Of a stretch of 64,000 nucleotides of DNA, positions 38,530 through 47,386 are shown one piece after another (the stretch's first letter is position 1; every line of letters begins with the position of its first letter). Source of the DNA: Tannerella forsythia. Lineage in GTDB: Bacteria > Bacteroidota > Bacteroidia > Bacteroidales > Tannerellaceae. The notes under the pieces were generated by a model. It saw nothing but the letters and a program-made list of their open reading frames with translations, was not told the origin of the DNA and did no database searches. The translations under genes and the position numbers were made by a program. Location: NCBI RefSeq assembly GCF_001006485.1, contig NZ_JUET01000082.1, positions 61,422 through 125,421 of the forward strand. The letters are read 5' to 3'.

Positions 38530-39768
38530 ATGAAACGGATTCATATCATTGTGTGGTGTTTGTGCACGTTGCCGGTACTGGCGACACAGGCACAAAAGAT
38601 CACGATCAAGACAGGTCTGGAAGTACTGAAAGAGCAACGCTTCCAATGCCTTAAAGGCAAACGCACAGGACTGATTACGAACCCTACGGGAGTAGATAAT
38701 CACCTTCGATCGACGATCGATATATTACACGAAGCGCCTGAGGTGAACCTCACAGCGCTCTATGGCCCCGAACACGGCGTACGGGGCGATGTGCATGCCG
38801 GCGATAAGATCGACAGCGGTACGGACCCGGCAACGGGTCTGCCCGTATACTCGCTCTACGGTGCAACACGGAAACCGACCCCCGAAATGCTGAAAGACAT
38901 CGATGTGCTGGTGTATGATATTCAAGACATCGGATGCCGTTCGTTCACCTACATCAGCACGATGGGACTGGCAATGGAAGCAGCGGCCGAAAACAACATC
39001 GAATTTGTCGTGCTCGATCGCCCGAATCCTTTGGGCGGATTAAAAATAGAAGGCTGTATCGTGGAAGACGGTTTCTTCTCTTTCGTCAGTCAATACAAGA
39101 TACCGTATATCTACGGCCTGACTTGCGGCGAACTGGCGCTGATGCTGAACGCCGACAAGCAACCCGGCAAGGCATGTAAACTGCACGTAGTAAAGATGAA
39201 AGGATGGAAGCGAAAGATGGATTATACGCAGACGGGGTTGCAGTGGATACCGCCGTCGCCCCATATCCCGCATGCACATTCGGCGTTCTTTTATCCCGTT
39301 AGCGGGATATTCGGCGAACTGGGTTATGCCTCTATCGGTGTGGGATATACCATTCCGTTCCAGATGTTTGCCGCACCTTGGATCAAGGCGGCAGAGCTGA
39401 CCCGACGGATGAATGCGCTGCGCATACCGGGCGTCAACTTCCGGCCGATCCACCTCAAGCCGTTCTATGCAACGAACAAAGGCGAATTTATACAAGGCGT
39501 ACAGGTGCATATCACCGACTATCGGCAGGCGTCCCTGAGCGACATACAGTTCCTCGTTATGCAGGAAATCGCGGCGCTCTACCCCGACCGCGCCGTGTTT
39601 GCGCACGCCGACTCCACCCGTTTCCGAATGTTCGATAAAGTATGCGGCAGCAACCGGATACGTGAAGGGTTCATCCGGCGTAACCGATGGGAAGATGTAC
39701 GCCCATACTGGTATAAAGACGTTGAACAATTCAAAAAACAGTCGAAAAAATATTACCTCTATCCATAA
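38530..39768 (+). CDS. namZ: Exo-beta-N-acetylmuramidase NamZ (DUF1343, GH171)
   Basis: A 412-residue exported protein, signal peptide to about QAQ (residue 22). It matches DUF1343/GH171: GLITNPTGVD, ALYGPEHGVRGD, DIDVLVYDIQDIGCRSFTYI, FVVLDRPNPLGG and KPFYATNKGEFIQGVQVH. NamZ releases terminal MurNAc from peptide-free peptidoglycan chains, so it supplies the substrate of MurT and MurK. Length fits the family. Confidence 0.92.
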   Translation: MKRIHIIVWCLCTLPVLATQAQKITIKTGLEVLKEQRFQCLKGKRTGLITNPTGVDNHLRSTIDILHEAPEVNLTALYGPEHGVRGDVHAGDKIDSGTDPATGLPVYSLYGATRKPTPEMLKDIDVLVYDIQDIGCRSFTYISTMGLAMEAAAENNIEFVVLDRPNPLGGLKIEGCIVEDGFFSFVSQYKIPYIYGLTCGELALMLNADKQPGKACKLHVVKMKGWKRKMDYTQTGLQWIPPSPHIPHAHSAFFYPVSGIFGELGYASIGVGYTIPFQMFAAPWIKAAELTRRMNALRIPGVNFRPIHLKPFYATNKGEFIQGVQVHITDYRQASLSDIQFLVMQEIAALYPDRAVFAHADSTRFRMFDKVCGSNRIREGFIRRNRWEDVRPYWYKDVEQFKKQSKKYYLYP

Positions 39769-39840
39769 TATGAATTTAACAATCCATTCTTCATTTCCGG
39801 CTTCACACCGTCGATGTAATGACTCCCCCAACTCGAACCG

Positions 39841-39993
39841 GCGAGACGGCGGACTTGGCGCAACGAGACGGCCGTCTCGAAATATCGCGACGGCGGTCTC
39901 GAATCATCAAGACAACCATCCCGAATTGTCGAGACGGCAAGGCTGTCCGATCGGGATCGCCGGCCGGTAACACGAAGACCTCCGTCCGGAGGT
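39841..39993. repeat. GC-rich cluster of short palindromes between namZ and the acyltransferase gene
   Basis: The 293-base gap holds GCGAGACGGC (39841), a perfect 16-base palindrome CGAGACGGCCGTCTCG (39864-39879), CGACGGCGGTCTCG (39888-39901), GTCGAGACGGC (39929-39939) and a small hairpin ACCTCC-GTCC-GGAGGT (39978-39993). No gene is seen. It interrupts an otherwise tightly packed operon, so it may act as an mRNA processing or stability element. It resembles no riboswitch I know. Confidence 0.5.
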
Positions 39994-40061
39994 GTCGGGT
40001 TCTCCGGCTTAGCGGCCTTCGTCCGTTCGGAACAACGTAAAACGACGGGAGGGACCGGGTT

Positions 40062-41234
40062 ATGAGTCGCCTGCCGGATACCTCGTCCCGCCGTCTGCTG
40101 GCGCTCGATATCCTGCGCGGTATCACGATTGCCGGCATGATCATGGTCAATAATCCCGGATCATGGTCGTTCGTATATGCTCCGTTGGGACATGCGGCGT
40201 GGCACGGTTTGACACCGACCGACCTCGTATTTCCTTTCTTTATGTTCATCATGGGCATATCGACTTATATCTCGCTCAAGAAATACGATTTTACATTCAG
40301 CTATTCCGCCATGCGAAAGATCATCCGGCGAACGGCGGTCATTTTCGCCATCGGGCTCGGGCTTGCATGGCTCGGGCTGACGTGTCGCACGTGGCATGGT
40401 CTGGCCGACGGAGGACTGTCGTTCGGAGCGAGGCTTTGGCAATCGGTATCGAACTTCGGCCATCTGCGCATACTGGGCGTGATGCAACGACTGGCGCTCT
40501 CGTACGGAGCAACGGCGCTGATCGCTCTGGCCATACGTCATCACCGTATCCCGTATCTGATTGTCGCTTTACTGGGCGGTTATACCGTGCTGTTGCTGGC
40601 CGGGAACGGTCTTGCATACAACGAAACGAATATTCTTTCGATCGTAGACCGTGCCGTGCTTGGCGTAAATCATACGTATAAAGACATGGGCATCGAGCCG
40701 GAAGGACTGTTAAGTACCCTCCCCGCCATTGCACACGTACTGATCGGCTTTTGCTGCGGTCGGGCAATGTTCGGTGTGACGGAAGTACGCGACAAGATGC
40801 TGCGTCTTTTCCTGATCGGAACAGCCATGGCTTTTGCCGGCTGGTTGCTGAGCTACGGCTGCCCGATCAACAAAAAAATCTGGTCGCCCACGTTCGTGCT
40901 GGTCACCTGCGGCATGGCATCGGGATTACTTGCTTTGCTCATTTGGATAATCGATGTAAAAGGATATGCGAAATGGTGCCGTTTCTTCGAGGCCTTCGGC
41001 GTCAATCCGCTGTTTATGTATGTAGCCGGTACTGTTTTCTCCATTCTGTCAGGCAGCATTTACCTCACATACGGGGGCGATCCCGTTACGCTGAAAGGCT
41101 TCATTTACGACGTATGTCTGCGCCCGTGGGCCGGGAACTACGGCGGTTCGTTCCTGTTCGCCGTACTGTTCGTAGCTTTTAACTGGTTGATAGGTTTTAT
41201 CTTGTATAAGAAAAAAATATATATCAAAATATGA
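40062..41234 (+). CDS. DUF5009/HGSNAT-like membrane acyltransferase
   Basis: A 390-residue protein with about ten membrane helices, starting RRLLALDILRGITIAGMIMVNNPG with the motif DLVFPFFMFIMGIS. These match the heparan-alpha-glucosaminide N-acetyltransferase-like (NagX/DUF5009) family, which sits in many amino-sugar gene clusters. It may transfer an acetyl group across the inner membrane onto a (de-acetylated) amino sugar; activity is inferred. It overlaps murK by ATGA. Confidence 0.8.
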   Translation: MSRLPDTSSRRLLALDILRGITIAGMIMVNNPGSWSFVYAPLGHAAWHGLTPTDLVFPFFMFIMGISTYISLKKYDFTFSYSAMRKIIRRTAVIFAIGLGLAWLGLTCRTWHGLADGGLSFGARLWQSVSNFGHLRILGVMQRLALSYGATALIALAIRHHRIPYLIVALLGGYTVLLLAGNGLAYNETNILSIVDRAVLGVNHTYKDMGIEPEGLLSTLPAIAHVLIGFCCGRAMFGVTEVRDKMLRLFLIGTAMAFAGWLLSYGCPINKKIWSPTFVLVTCGMASGLLALLIWIIDVKGYAKWCRFFEAFGVNPLFMYVAGTVFSILSGSIYLTYGGDPVTLKGFIYDVCLRPWAGNYGGSFLFAVLFVAFNWLIGFILYKKKIYIKI

Positions 41235-42082
41235 TACTGATTGCAGATAGCGGCTCGACCAAGACACATTGGAATGTGCTGGATCAGGGTCGGGTGATTG
41301 GAGAAATATTTACGAAAGGAATGAACCCCTTTTTTCAGACGCCGGAAGAGATGGGACGCGAGATTGAGCGTACCTTGCTTCCGCAATTGAACTCGAACCG
41401 TTTTTGCGAGGTGCATTTCTTCGGAGCCGGATGTATTCCGGAAAAAGTCCCCGTCGTGCGCAATGTGCTCAAAGGGTGTCTGGACGTGAGCAGTCTGATT
41501 GAAGTCGATACCGACATGCTGGCGGCAGCCAAAGCCTCCTGCGGACGATCGCCGGGCATCGTCTGCATCATGGGAACGGGCTCGAACTCGTGCTTTTACG
41601 ATGGAGAGAAGATTGCGGCCAACGTATCGCCGCTGGGGTTTATCCTTGGCGACGAAGGCAGCGGGGCCGTACTGGGCAAACTGCTGATCGGCGATCTGCT
41701 GAAAAACCAGATGGGAGAAGAACTGAAAGAAAAGTTCCTCCGGCAGTACGAACTGACCCCTGCCAATATTATCGAACGGGTATACCGACAACCGTTCCCG
41801 AATCGTTTTCTGGCCGGCATATCGCCGTTTCTGGCCGAAAACATCGAACATCCGGCCATCCATTCGCTGGTGTTGAACGCTTTCAAGTCGTTCCTGACCC
41901 GCAACGTGATGCAGTTCGACTATACACGCTACAAGGCTCATTTTATCGGGTCGGTAGCGTATTATTACAAAGATATTCTGGAGGAGGCGGCCGCCGCAAC
42001 GGGCATCCGTACCGGTACAATCGTTCGCAATCCGATGGAAGGATTACGCACTTACTATTCGACAGTTGCAAAAACCGTATGA
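41231..42082 (+). CDS. murK: N-acetylmuramic acid kinase
   Basis: A 283-residue BadF/BadG-type kinase starting MILIADSGSTKTHW with the phosphate loop at residues 6-13. IMGTGSNSCFYDG and GFILGDEGSGAVLGK form the ATP site. It phosphorylates MurNAc to MurNAc-6-phosphate in Tannerella. The four-base overlap with murQ, whose substrate is that product, supports the assignment over a GlcNAc kinase. A close paralogue lies at 29071-29925. Confidence 0.88.
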   Translation: MILIADSGSTKTHWNVLDQGRVIGEIFTKGMNPFFQTPEEMGREIERTLLPQLNSNRFCEVHFFGAGCIPEKVPVVRNVLKGCLDVSSLIEVDTDMLAAAKASCGRSPGIVCIMGTGSNSCFYDGEKIAANVSPLGFILGDEGSGAVLGKLLIGDLLKNQMGEELKEKFLRQYELTPANIIERVYRQPFPNRFLAGISPFLAENIEHPAIHSLVLNAFKSFLTRNVMQFDYTRYKAHFIGSVAYYYKDILEEAAAATGIRTGTIVRNPMEGLRTYYSTVAKTV

Positions 42083-42912
42083 CATTTATCAAAATAACAG
42101 AACAGGATTCGCTGTACAGCGATTTAGAGCAGAAAACCGTCCGGCAGATTCTGGACGATATCAATCGGGAAGACCGGAAAGTGGCATTGGCCGTACGGAA
42201 AACCATTCCGCAGGTAGAGAAACTGGTCTCGGAGATCGTGCCGCGCATGCAGCGGGGCGGACGTATCTTTTACATGGGCGCCGGCACAAGCGGCCGGCTG
42301 GGAGTACTCGACGCCTCGGAGATACCGCCTACGTTCGGGATGCCCAATACGCTGGTGATCGGACTGATCGCCGGCGGAGAGACGGCACTCCGCAATCCGG
42401 TGGAGAATGCCGAAGACGATACGACACGCGGATGGGAAGAATTGCAGGCGCACCACATCACGCCGAAAGATACGGTGATCGGGATTGCCGCATCGGGCAC
42501 AACCCCCTACGTGATCGGAGCCATGCGTGAGGCGCGTCGCCACGGCATCCTGACAGGCTGTATCACCAGCAACCCCGGCTCGCCGATGGCTGAAGAGGCC
42601 GACATCGCCATCGAGATGGTGGTAGGACCCGAATACGTTACCGGCAGCTCACGCATGAAATCGGGCACAGGACAGAAAATGATCCTGAATATGATTACAA
42701 CAACCGTTATGATCAAGCTCGGACGCGTGAAAGGCAACAAGATGGTCAACATGCAGTTGAGCAACCGGAAGCTCGTAGATCGCGGCACACGCATGCTCGT
42801 CGATGAACTGGGGCTGCCCTACGACCAGGCTAACGCCCTGCTGCTGCTGCACGGATCGGTGAAAAAAGCCGTCGAGGCTTACCGCAAGCCGGGGCCTACC
42901 GCTTCTTCATAA
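42079..42912 (+). CDS. murQ: N-acetylmuramic acid 6-phosphate etherase
   Basis: A 277-residue SIS-domain lyase that splits MurNAc-6-P into GlcNAc-6-P and D-lactate. Diagnostic motifs are GAGTSGRLGVLDASEIPP, GLIAGGETALRNPVENAEDD (containing the catalytic Glu residues) and GIAASGTTPYVIGA. Start at 42079 uses the ATGA overlap with murK; the frame is open far upstream through murK but that part is out-of-frame shadow. The 3' end overlaps the HAD-hotdog gene on the other strand by 17 bases. Confidence 0.95.
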   Translation: MTFIKITEQDSLYSDLEQKTVRQILDDINREDRKVALAVRKTIPQVEKLVSEIVPRMQRGGRIFYMGAGTSGRLGVLDASEIPPTFGMPNTLVIGLIAGGETALRNPVENAEDDTTRGWEELQAHHITPKDTVIGIAASGTTPYVIGAMREARRHGILTGCITSNPGSPMAEEADIAIEMVVGPEYVTGSSRMKSGTGQKMILNMITTTVMIKLGRVKGNKMVNMQLSNRKLVDRGTRMLVDELGLPYDQANALLLLHGSVKKAVEAYRKPGPTASS

Positions 42913-44128
42913 CACTGTTCACTACGCGAACGGACGAAACGAGCTTATCCGTCGAAGTAAAGATATCGACATTCCACACGTGCGACGAGCGTCCTTTATG
43001 GATAATCGTCGCCACGGCACGCACCGTATCGCCTTCGTGCGCCGACGAGAGATGATGACCGCTTACCTGCATGCCGACCATCATCTCGTCGGGTGCGCAA
43101 AGCACCATCGAGCCAAGACCGGCCACCGTTTCGGCCAAAGCCAGCGTGGCTCCGCCATGCAGGATACCGAATGGCTGACGGGTTCGTTCGTCAACGGGCA
43201 TAGTCGCTTCGATACGGCCTTCCGAGGCATACGTGTATTGAATGCCGAGATTTCCCATCAGAGCGTGCTTGCCGGCCGCATTCAACCGGTCGAGCGGGAT
43301 ATCGGTGGGACGTATATCGGCAAGGATCGCTTTTTCGAGCGCCACAGCCACGCCGTCTTCTTCGTTTGAAAGAGTGATGACGTCGGCACAGGCCTTGACC
43401 GAGTCCTGCGCATTCCCCATGGCGATACCGAGTCCGGCCAGCTGGATCATGGTCACGTCGCACACCCCGTCGCCTATCGCCACGATATCGGCTGACGGGA
43501 TATTGAGTTTTTCGAGCAGTACGCTGAGCGTATTCGCCTTATCGATAAACTGCGGCACGACTTCGAGAAAATAGGTCTCGGAACGAAACACATCCAAGGT
43601 GCCGGCCAATCGTTTCTTCCAATGCTCTTCGAGGCCGACAAGCGCCTTCTCATCATCGCTCGAAAGCATAACCTTCCACGGATGGAAACTGACTTCTTCC
43701 GAGAATCGGTCTGTCTCGCGCAACGGCATACCGTTGAGTCGCGCTTCCTGAAGAACACGTTCGTTCGACGCGTCGTTCGTCAACATCTCATCTTCACGAT
43801 ACGTAAAAATCGCAAAACCGTTTTTTTGTGCTTTCCGTTCGAGGTAAGGGATAAATCCGGGATCGATGCGTTTCTCGAAAAGCAGCTCGTTCGTCTGCAC
43901 ATTGATGATCTGTCCGCCGTTATACGAGAGGATATATCCGCCGTTTTTATCCAGCTCCAGTTCCTTAGCCAGCCCGACGACACCATACGTCGGTCTTCCC
44001 GAAGCCAGTACCACCTTGATGCCCATTTGCTGCACCCTGATCAGGGTCGCACGAGTCCGTGCCGTAACTGTTTTTTCGTTCGTAAGCAATGTGCCGTCTA
44101 CATCGAGCACTACCATTTTGTACTTCAT
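42896..44128 (-). CDS. Cof-type HAD phosphatase fused to a hotdog thioesterase
   Basis: A 410-residue two-domain protein. Residues 1-265 are a HAD-IIB (Cof) hydrolase: motif I VLDVDGTLL, motif II LASGRP, motif III/IV IGDGVCDVTMIQLAG. Residues about 280-410 are a PaaI/YdiI-type hotdog domain: QPFGILHGGATLALAETVA and VGMQVSGHHLSSAHEG. Relatives of the latter hydrolyse acyl-CoA, including DHNA-CoA of menaquinone synthesis. The fusion may join a phosphatase with an unrelated thioesterase activity. It converges on murQ. Confidence 0.85.
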   Translation of the reverse strand: MKYKMVVLDVDGTLLTNEKTVTARTRATLIRVQQMGIKVVLASGRPTYGVVGLAKELELDKNGGYILSYNGGQIINVQTNELLFEKRIDPGFIPYLERKAQKNGFAIFTYREDEMLTNDASNERVLQEARLNGMPLRETDRFSEEVSFHPWKVMLSSDDEKALVGLEEHWKKRLAGTLDVFRSETYFLEVVPQFIDKANTLSVLLEKLNIPSADIVAIGDGVCDVTMIQLAGLGIAMGNAQDSVKACADVITLSNEEDGVAVALEKAILADIRPTDIPLDRLNAAGKHALMGNLGIQYTYASEGRIEATMPVDERTRQPFGILHGGATLALAETVAGLGSMVLCAPDEMMVGMQVSGHHLSSAHEGDTVRAVATIIHKGRSSHVWNVDIFTSTDKLVSSVRVVNSVMKKR

Positions 44129-44160
44129 ATCTCTTGATCGTTAACGGTTATTATTTCCTG

Positions 44161-44802
44161 TCAGACCGTTTCCGGACGAAGGGCTTCATGATAAAACCTG
44201 CGGCATTGGGCGCGGCTGATGGGTATTTCGTCGAACGAGGCTCTCGTCAGGTCGCAAACAAACAGTTCGCTTATTTGCGAGATGTACATGACGTCATATT
44301 TCAATACATTTCCTTCTTGCAGTTCCATGGTGTATTCCATCGTTGAGAAGACGGTATCGTCCGTCAGATTCTCTTTCGAAAAGATATACAGTCCGAACTT
44401 GCGGAAATGACCGTAGAAGCCATCGGCAACCTTACGCACCTTGCTCCTGATGATGCGCTGCAAAGGCAAAGCTGCCGCCCAGTATTCGTATTCCATTCGC
44501 CCGATGATCGTATCGTTGATGCCGTATCCGTATCCGTATTTCGTCATGTCTATCCAGTCTTCTTCCGAGACCTTCATGACCGGACGTCCGGCAATTTCAT
44601 TGATCAGCGCATGCGCCACGTCGCGATCTTCACGGATGGCACGTGTCACCTCAATACCGATGTTGTGCGCCTCGTCCTGCAAATCCGGACGGTCGTAATT
44701 CTTTAATGCCTCGAAGCGGTCGTCCACCAAATCGATCAGCGATTGGCGGGCATACCGCTCGAAAAATGTCGTATCGTATTTCGTTCTTCTTCGTTCCGTC
44801 AT
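44161..44802 (-). CDS. Conserved protein of unknown function
   Basis: A 213-residue soluble protein with a basic, polar start (MTERRRTKYDTTFFERYARQ) and no signal peptide or clear domain. The middle contains EYEYWAAALPLQRIIRSKVRKV and the C-terminal part alternates short beta strands (FGLYIFSKE, VMYISQI). I do not recognise the family. A TATCTTTG element lies 28 bases upstream on the same strand. It is the last chromosomal-type gene before the AT-rich island. Confidence 0.6.
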   Translation of the reverse strand: MTERRRTKYDTTFFERYARQSLIDLVDDRFEALKNYDRPDLQDEAHNIGIEVTRAIREDRDVAHALINEIAGRPVMKVSEEDWIDMTKYGYGYGINDTIIGRMEYEYWAAALPLQRIIRSKVRKVADGFYGHFRKFGLYIFSKENLTDDTVFSTMEYTMELQEGNVLKYDVMYISQISELFVCDLTRASFDEIPISRAQCRRFYHEALRPETV

Positions 44803-44830
44803 GACACTGAAATCAAAATCAATCGGATTT

Positions 44831-44838
44831 CAAAGATA
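44831..44838 (-). promoter_or_regulatory. -7 promoter element of the 44161-44802 gene
   Basis: Reads TATCTTTG on the minus strand, 28 bases before the ATG at 44802. The first island repeat begins within it, so the native promoter and the island repeat abut or overlap. Confidence 0.5.
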
Positions 44839-45024
44839 CGGTATTTTTTTCGATTCCGCCCGTTATAATGCCGGAAGAAAAACTTGGGTAAATCTATGAA
44901 ACGGCAGTCAAGGGCAAATATACCGTTTATCGAAAAAAAACGACCGTTCGTTAGGAAAAATGCTACTGTTCGTTAGAAAAGCGGAGTATAAATTGGAGCA
45001 AGAGGGAGAGGATGATTATCTTTG
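44835..45024 (+). promoter_or_regulatory. Island control repeat, copy 1: three 9-bp boxes and promoter
   Basis: About 190 bases nearly identical to parts of copies 2 and 3. It contains three direct repeats, ACCGTTTAT (44922-44930), ACCGTTCGT (44943-44951) and ACTGTTCGT (44965-44973), spaced 21 and 22 bases. TATCTTTG follows at 45017-45024, with TTG at 44993-44995. The boxes match the LytTR-regulator half-site pattern [TA][AC][CA]GTTN[AG][TG] (the third has one mismatch). Precursor 1 starts 26 bases beyond the promoter element. Confidence 0.7.
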
Positions 45025-45050
45025 CTCCCGACATATTAAAATTTTATCGT

Positions 45051-45287
45051 ATGAAAAAGTTGAAAAAATTAAGTTTGAAAAAAGAAACGATTGTCAAGTT
45101 GGAAAATTCTTCTATGTCTATCCTGAAAGGAGGATGTACAAATTCGGTATCATGTGGCAATCCAGGAACAGATAATTTTAACTGTATTACAAAAGGGGAT
45201 TGTGACCTTCATACTATTGGACATGATGATGGTTCTAAATGTATTAGCAAAACTGATTGGGGATGGTGCTGGTGTTATGGACTATAA
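45051..45287 (+). CDS. RiPP precursor 1, GG-type leader, Cys-rich core
   Basis: A 78-residue peptide. Leader residues 1-28 (MKKLKKLSLKKETIVKLENS...ILKGG) match the Bacteroidales natural-product-precursor leader (TIGR04149-like). The core (29-78) has seven Cys (29, 35, 45, 51, 64, 73, 75), many Ser/Thr, and ends WGWCWCYGL. An upstream in-frame start at 45012 would place the promoter element inside the gene, so 45051 is chosen. It should be cut after GG by a C39 peptidase and modified by the island's maturases. No other coding sequence is obvious before the S41 gene. Confidence 0.85.
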   Translation: MKKLKKLSLKKETIVKLENSSMSILKGGCTNSVSCGNPGTDNFNCITKGDCDLHTIGHDDGSKCISKTDWGWCWCYGL

Positions 45288-45597
45288 CCCCTATGTGATA
45301 CATGCTATCTATAGAAGATGTGTTATTGTTTGCTGATTTGTAGAAAAAGTCTCTTGGCGACGATGTCCAGATGCGGGGAGTATGATGGCAGAAAGAAAAG
45401 GAAGAGTACCGTCTCTCCCAGATCAGTCTGAATTCCTTAGACACACATACGGAAACAATGCTTCTCTCCTCGAGTGAAATTGTCTCTAAAGTTCGGGACA
45501 CTACGCCCCTGTCAATTCCAAGACTCTTGTTTTTCCTATATTTAATAGAATAAGATTCTTTAATATTTGTTTTAACTAAATTGATTTGCTTAGTCAG
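45288..45597. other. Gap without a recognisable gene
   Basis: Between precursor 1 and the S41 gene. Part of it (about 45345-45525) is visibly more GC-rich than the surrounding island and has short open frames in several phases, so it may be a scrap of a lost gene. I could not identify it. Confidence 0.4.
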
Positions 45598-47379
45598 ATG
45601 AAAAAAAAACACGTGATTTTAAGTATTATTCTAATATTGGTTGCTATAATCTTATATTATCCCGTTAGCAGCTATACAAAAACACTAAAATTGTATTATA
45701 AATTTCATTCTTCAATATCTTTTGATAAAGATTCTATTTTTAAGGAGGATGTTTGCCTACAATCCTACATACCAACAGTGTTTAATGATACGACTCGCTT
45801 ATTTTATCTGTGCAAAATATGGGGGTTTTTAAAATATCATTATGAAAACACGGATGGATATGTTCCTCCAATAGATTCTCTTTTGCTGTATTATATAGAC
45901 AAAAGTACAAGCGATAAGCTTGCTTTTCAGTCAGATATTTGTGATCTAATATCAAAAGTTCAAACGACGGAGTTGACTGGTAAAAATCCGTACCCTAACA
46001 TCAATGATTATCATTTGATCAACAATGATTGGATGAATGATATTATTTGCCTTAACAGTGAGATAAGCAGCAAGATAAAGTCTATTTTCGATCACAGAAG
46101 GGGATTGAAAAATCATTTTATATTTAATAAGTCTGTCGTAGGGAATATAAGATTGATGAATGAAATCGCATATAACGAAAAGGAGCTGCCGGATAAAAAT
46201 ATAAGGCTATTAGGCTTATTCAGATTTTGGAATATCATAAACTACTTTTATGTCAGTAAGAATCTGATGGATGATAATTGGGATAAAATTTTATATGAAT
46301 CGATTCCTCTTTTTATCAATGCTAAGACTACACGACAATATCATTTGGCTATATACTGGATGATAAGCAAACTGAAAGACACACATGCTTCATATCCACA
46401 TTCAATAGACCCAGTTATAACAGGTGGCTTCCGACCTAACTTTAGAATGTTGCTTATTGATAGTATGTTTGTTATCCATAAAATACGAGATTCAAACCGC
46501 AACGATAATAAATTTCAAATTGGAGATATCTTGTTGGAAATAGACGGACAAGATATCTATAGCTTGTATGACAGCCTGCAACAATATACTTGTGGTGGTA
46601 ATTATTGGTCTAATCAATCTTTTGTTTGTAATGCCGTGCTATCAAGATTCGACACTATTTCTTCCGTTAAGTTAATACGTGACAATGATACGATAGAAGC
46701 AGTATCAAAAAACTATTTAGCCTATGACTTATTTCAGGCACAGCGAAAACAAGAACGATTGGAAGAAGATAGTGTCTTATATAAATGGATTAACGATAGT
46801 ATTGCATATATGGATTTGACCTCTGCTACAGAAAAAAACTTTAAACGAAATTATGACGTTGTCAAATCTGCCAACGTAATTATCCTCGATTTAAGATGCT
46901 ATCCAGATGTAGATTTAATATTACCTCTTACTAATACATTTGTTCCTCCCAATTCTTTCTTTGCTTACTCAACTTATCCAGATACAAGATTTCCGGGTAT
47001 GGTAAGATTCCTAAAATCATCTTCTAATAAAATTGGTAGTAAAAACTATTATAAAGGGGAGATTATTGTTTTGGTTGATGAATGGACACAAAGCTATTCT
47101 GAATATATAACAATGGCTTTACAGAGGAATGCAAGAACAGTCACGATAGGCCGTTATTCTTCAGGGGCTGATGGGAACTATTCACTTTTTAATTTTCCCG
47201 GAAATGTGAAAACTATTTTTACTGGCATTGGAATATATTACCCGGATTTTACACCTACTCAAAGAAGAGGAGTAAAGATTGATTACATAGTAGAACCCAA
47301 TATAGAGGATATAAAAAATAAGAGGGATGCCGTATATGAAAAAGCAATTGATATTGCCAAGCAAAAGATTACGAAGTGA
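45598..47379 (+). CDS. Membrane-anchored S41-family peptidase
   Basis: A 593-residue protein with an N-terminal membrane anchor (HVILSIILILVAIILYYPV). A PDZ-like segment (FQIGDILLEIDGQDIYSLYD, about residues 305-325) precedes the S41 fold. The catalytic Ser is expected in WTQSYSEYI; the usual Lys motif is replaced by SSGADGNYS, as in a Bacteroidetes S41 subgroup that also has FTGIGIYYPD and TQRRGV. It may process precursors or modified peptides outside the inner membrane. It lies between precursor 1 and the LanC-like gene, with an eight-base gap to the latter. Start at 45598 rather than 45586 gives the cleaner anchor. Confidence 0.75.
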   Translation: MKKKHVILSIILILVAIILYYPVSSYTKTLKLYYKFHSSISFDKDSIFKEDVCLQSYIPTVFNDTTRLFYLCKIWGFLKYHYENTDGYVPPIDSLLLYYIDKSTSDKLAFQSDICDLISKVQTTELTGKNPYPNINDYHLINNDWMNDIICLNSEISSKIKSIFDHRRGLKNHFIFNKSVVGNIRLMNEIAYNEKELPDKNIRLLGLFRFWNIINYFYVSKNLMDDNWDKILYESIPLFINAKTTRQYHLAIYWMISKLKDTHASYPHSIDPVITGGFRPNFRMLLIDSMFVIHKIRDSNRNDNKFQIGDILLEIDGQDIYSLYDSLQQYTCGGNYWSNQSFVCNAVLSRFDTISSVKLIRDNDTIEAVSKNYLAYDLFQAQRKQERLEEDSVLYKWINDSIAYMDLTSATEKNFKRNYDVVKSANVIILDLRCYPDVDLILPLTNTFVPPNSFFAYSTYPDTRFPGMVRFLKSSSNKIGSKNYYKGEIIVLVDEWTQSYSEYITMALQRNARTVTIGRYSSGADGNYSLFNFPGNVKTIFTGIGIYYPDFTPTQRRGVKIDYIVEPNIEDIKNKRDAVYEKAIDIAKQKITK

Positions 47380-47386
47380 AATCTTA

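Noticed and set aside
41590-42078. Extended N-terminus for MurQ
   Set aside because: The extension lies in another frame of murK; the ATGA overlap at 42079 gives the normal MurQ start.
45244-45612. 122-residue minus-strand open frame after precursor 1
   Set aside because: It runs across the precursor and S41 starts, and its translation resembles nothing known.
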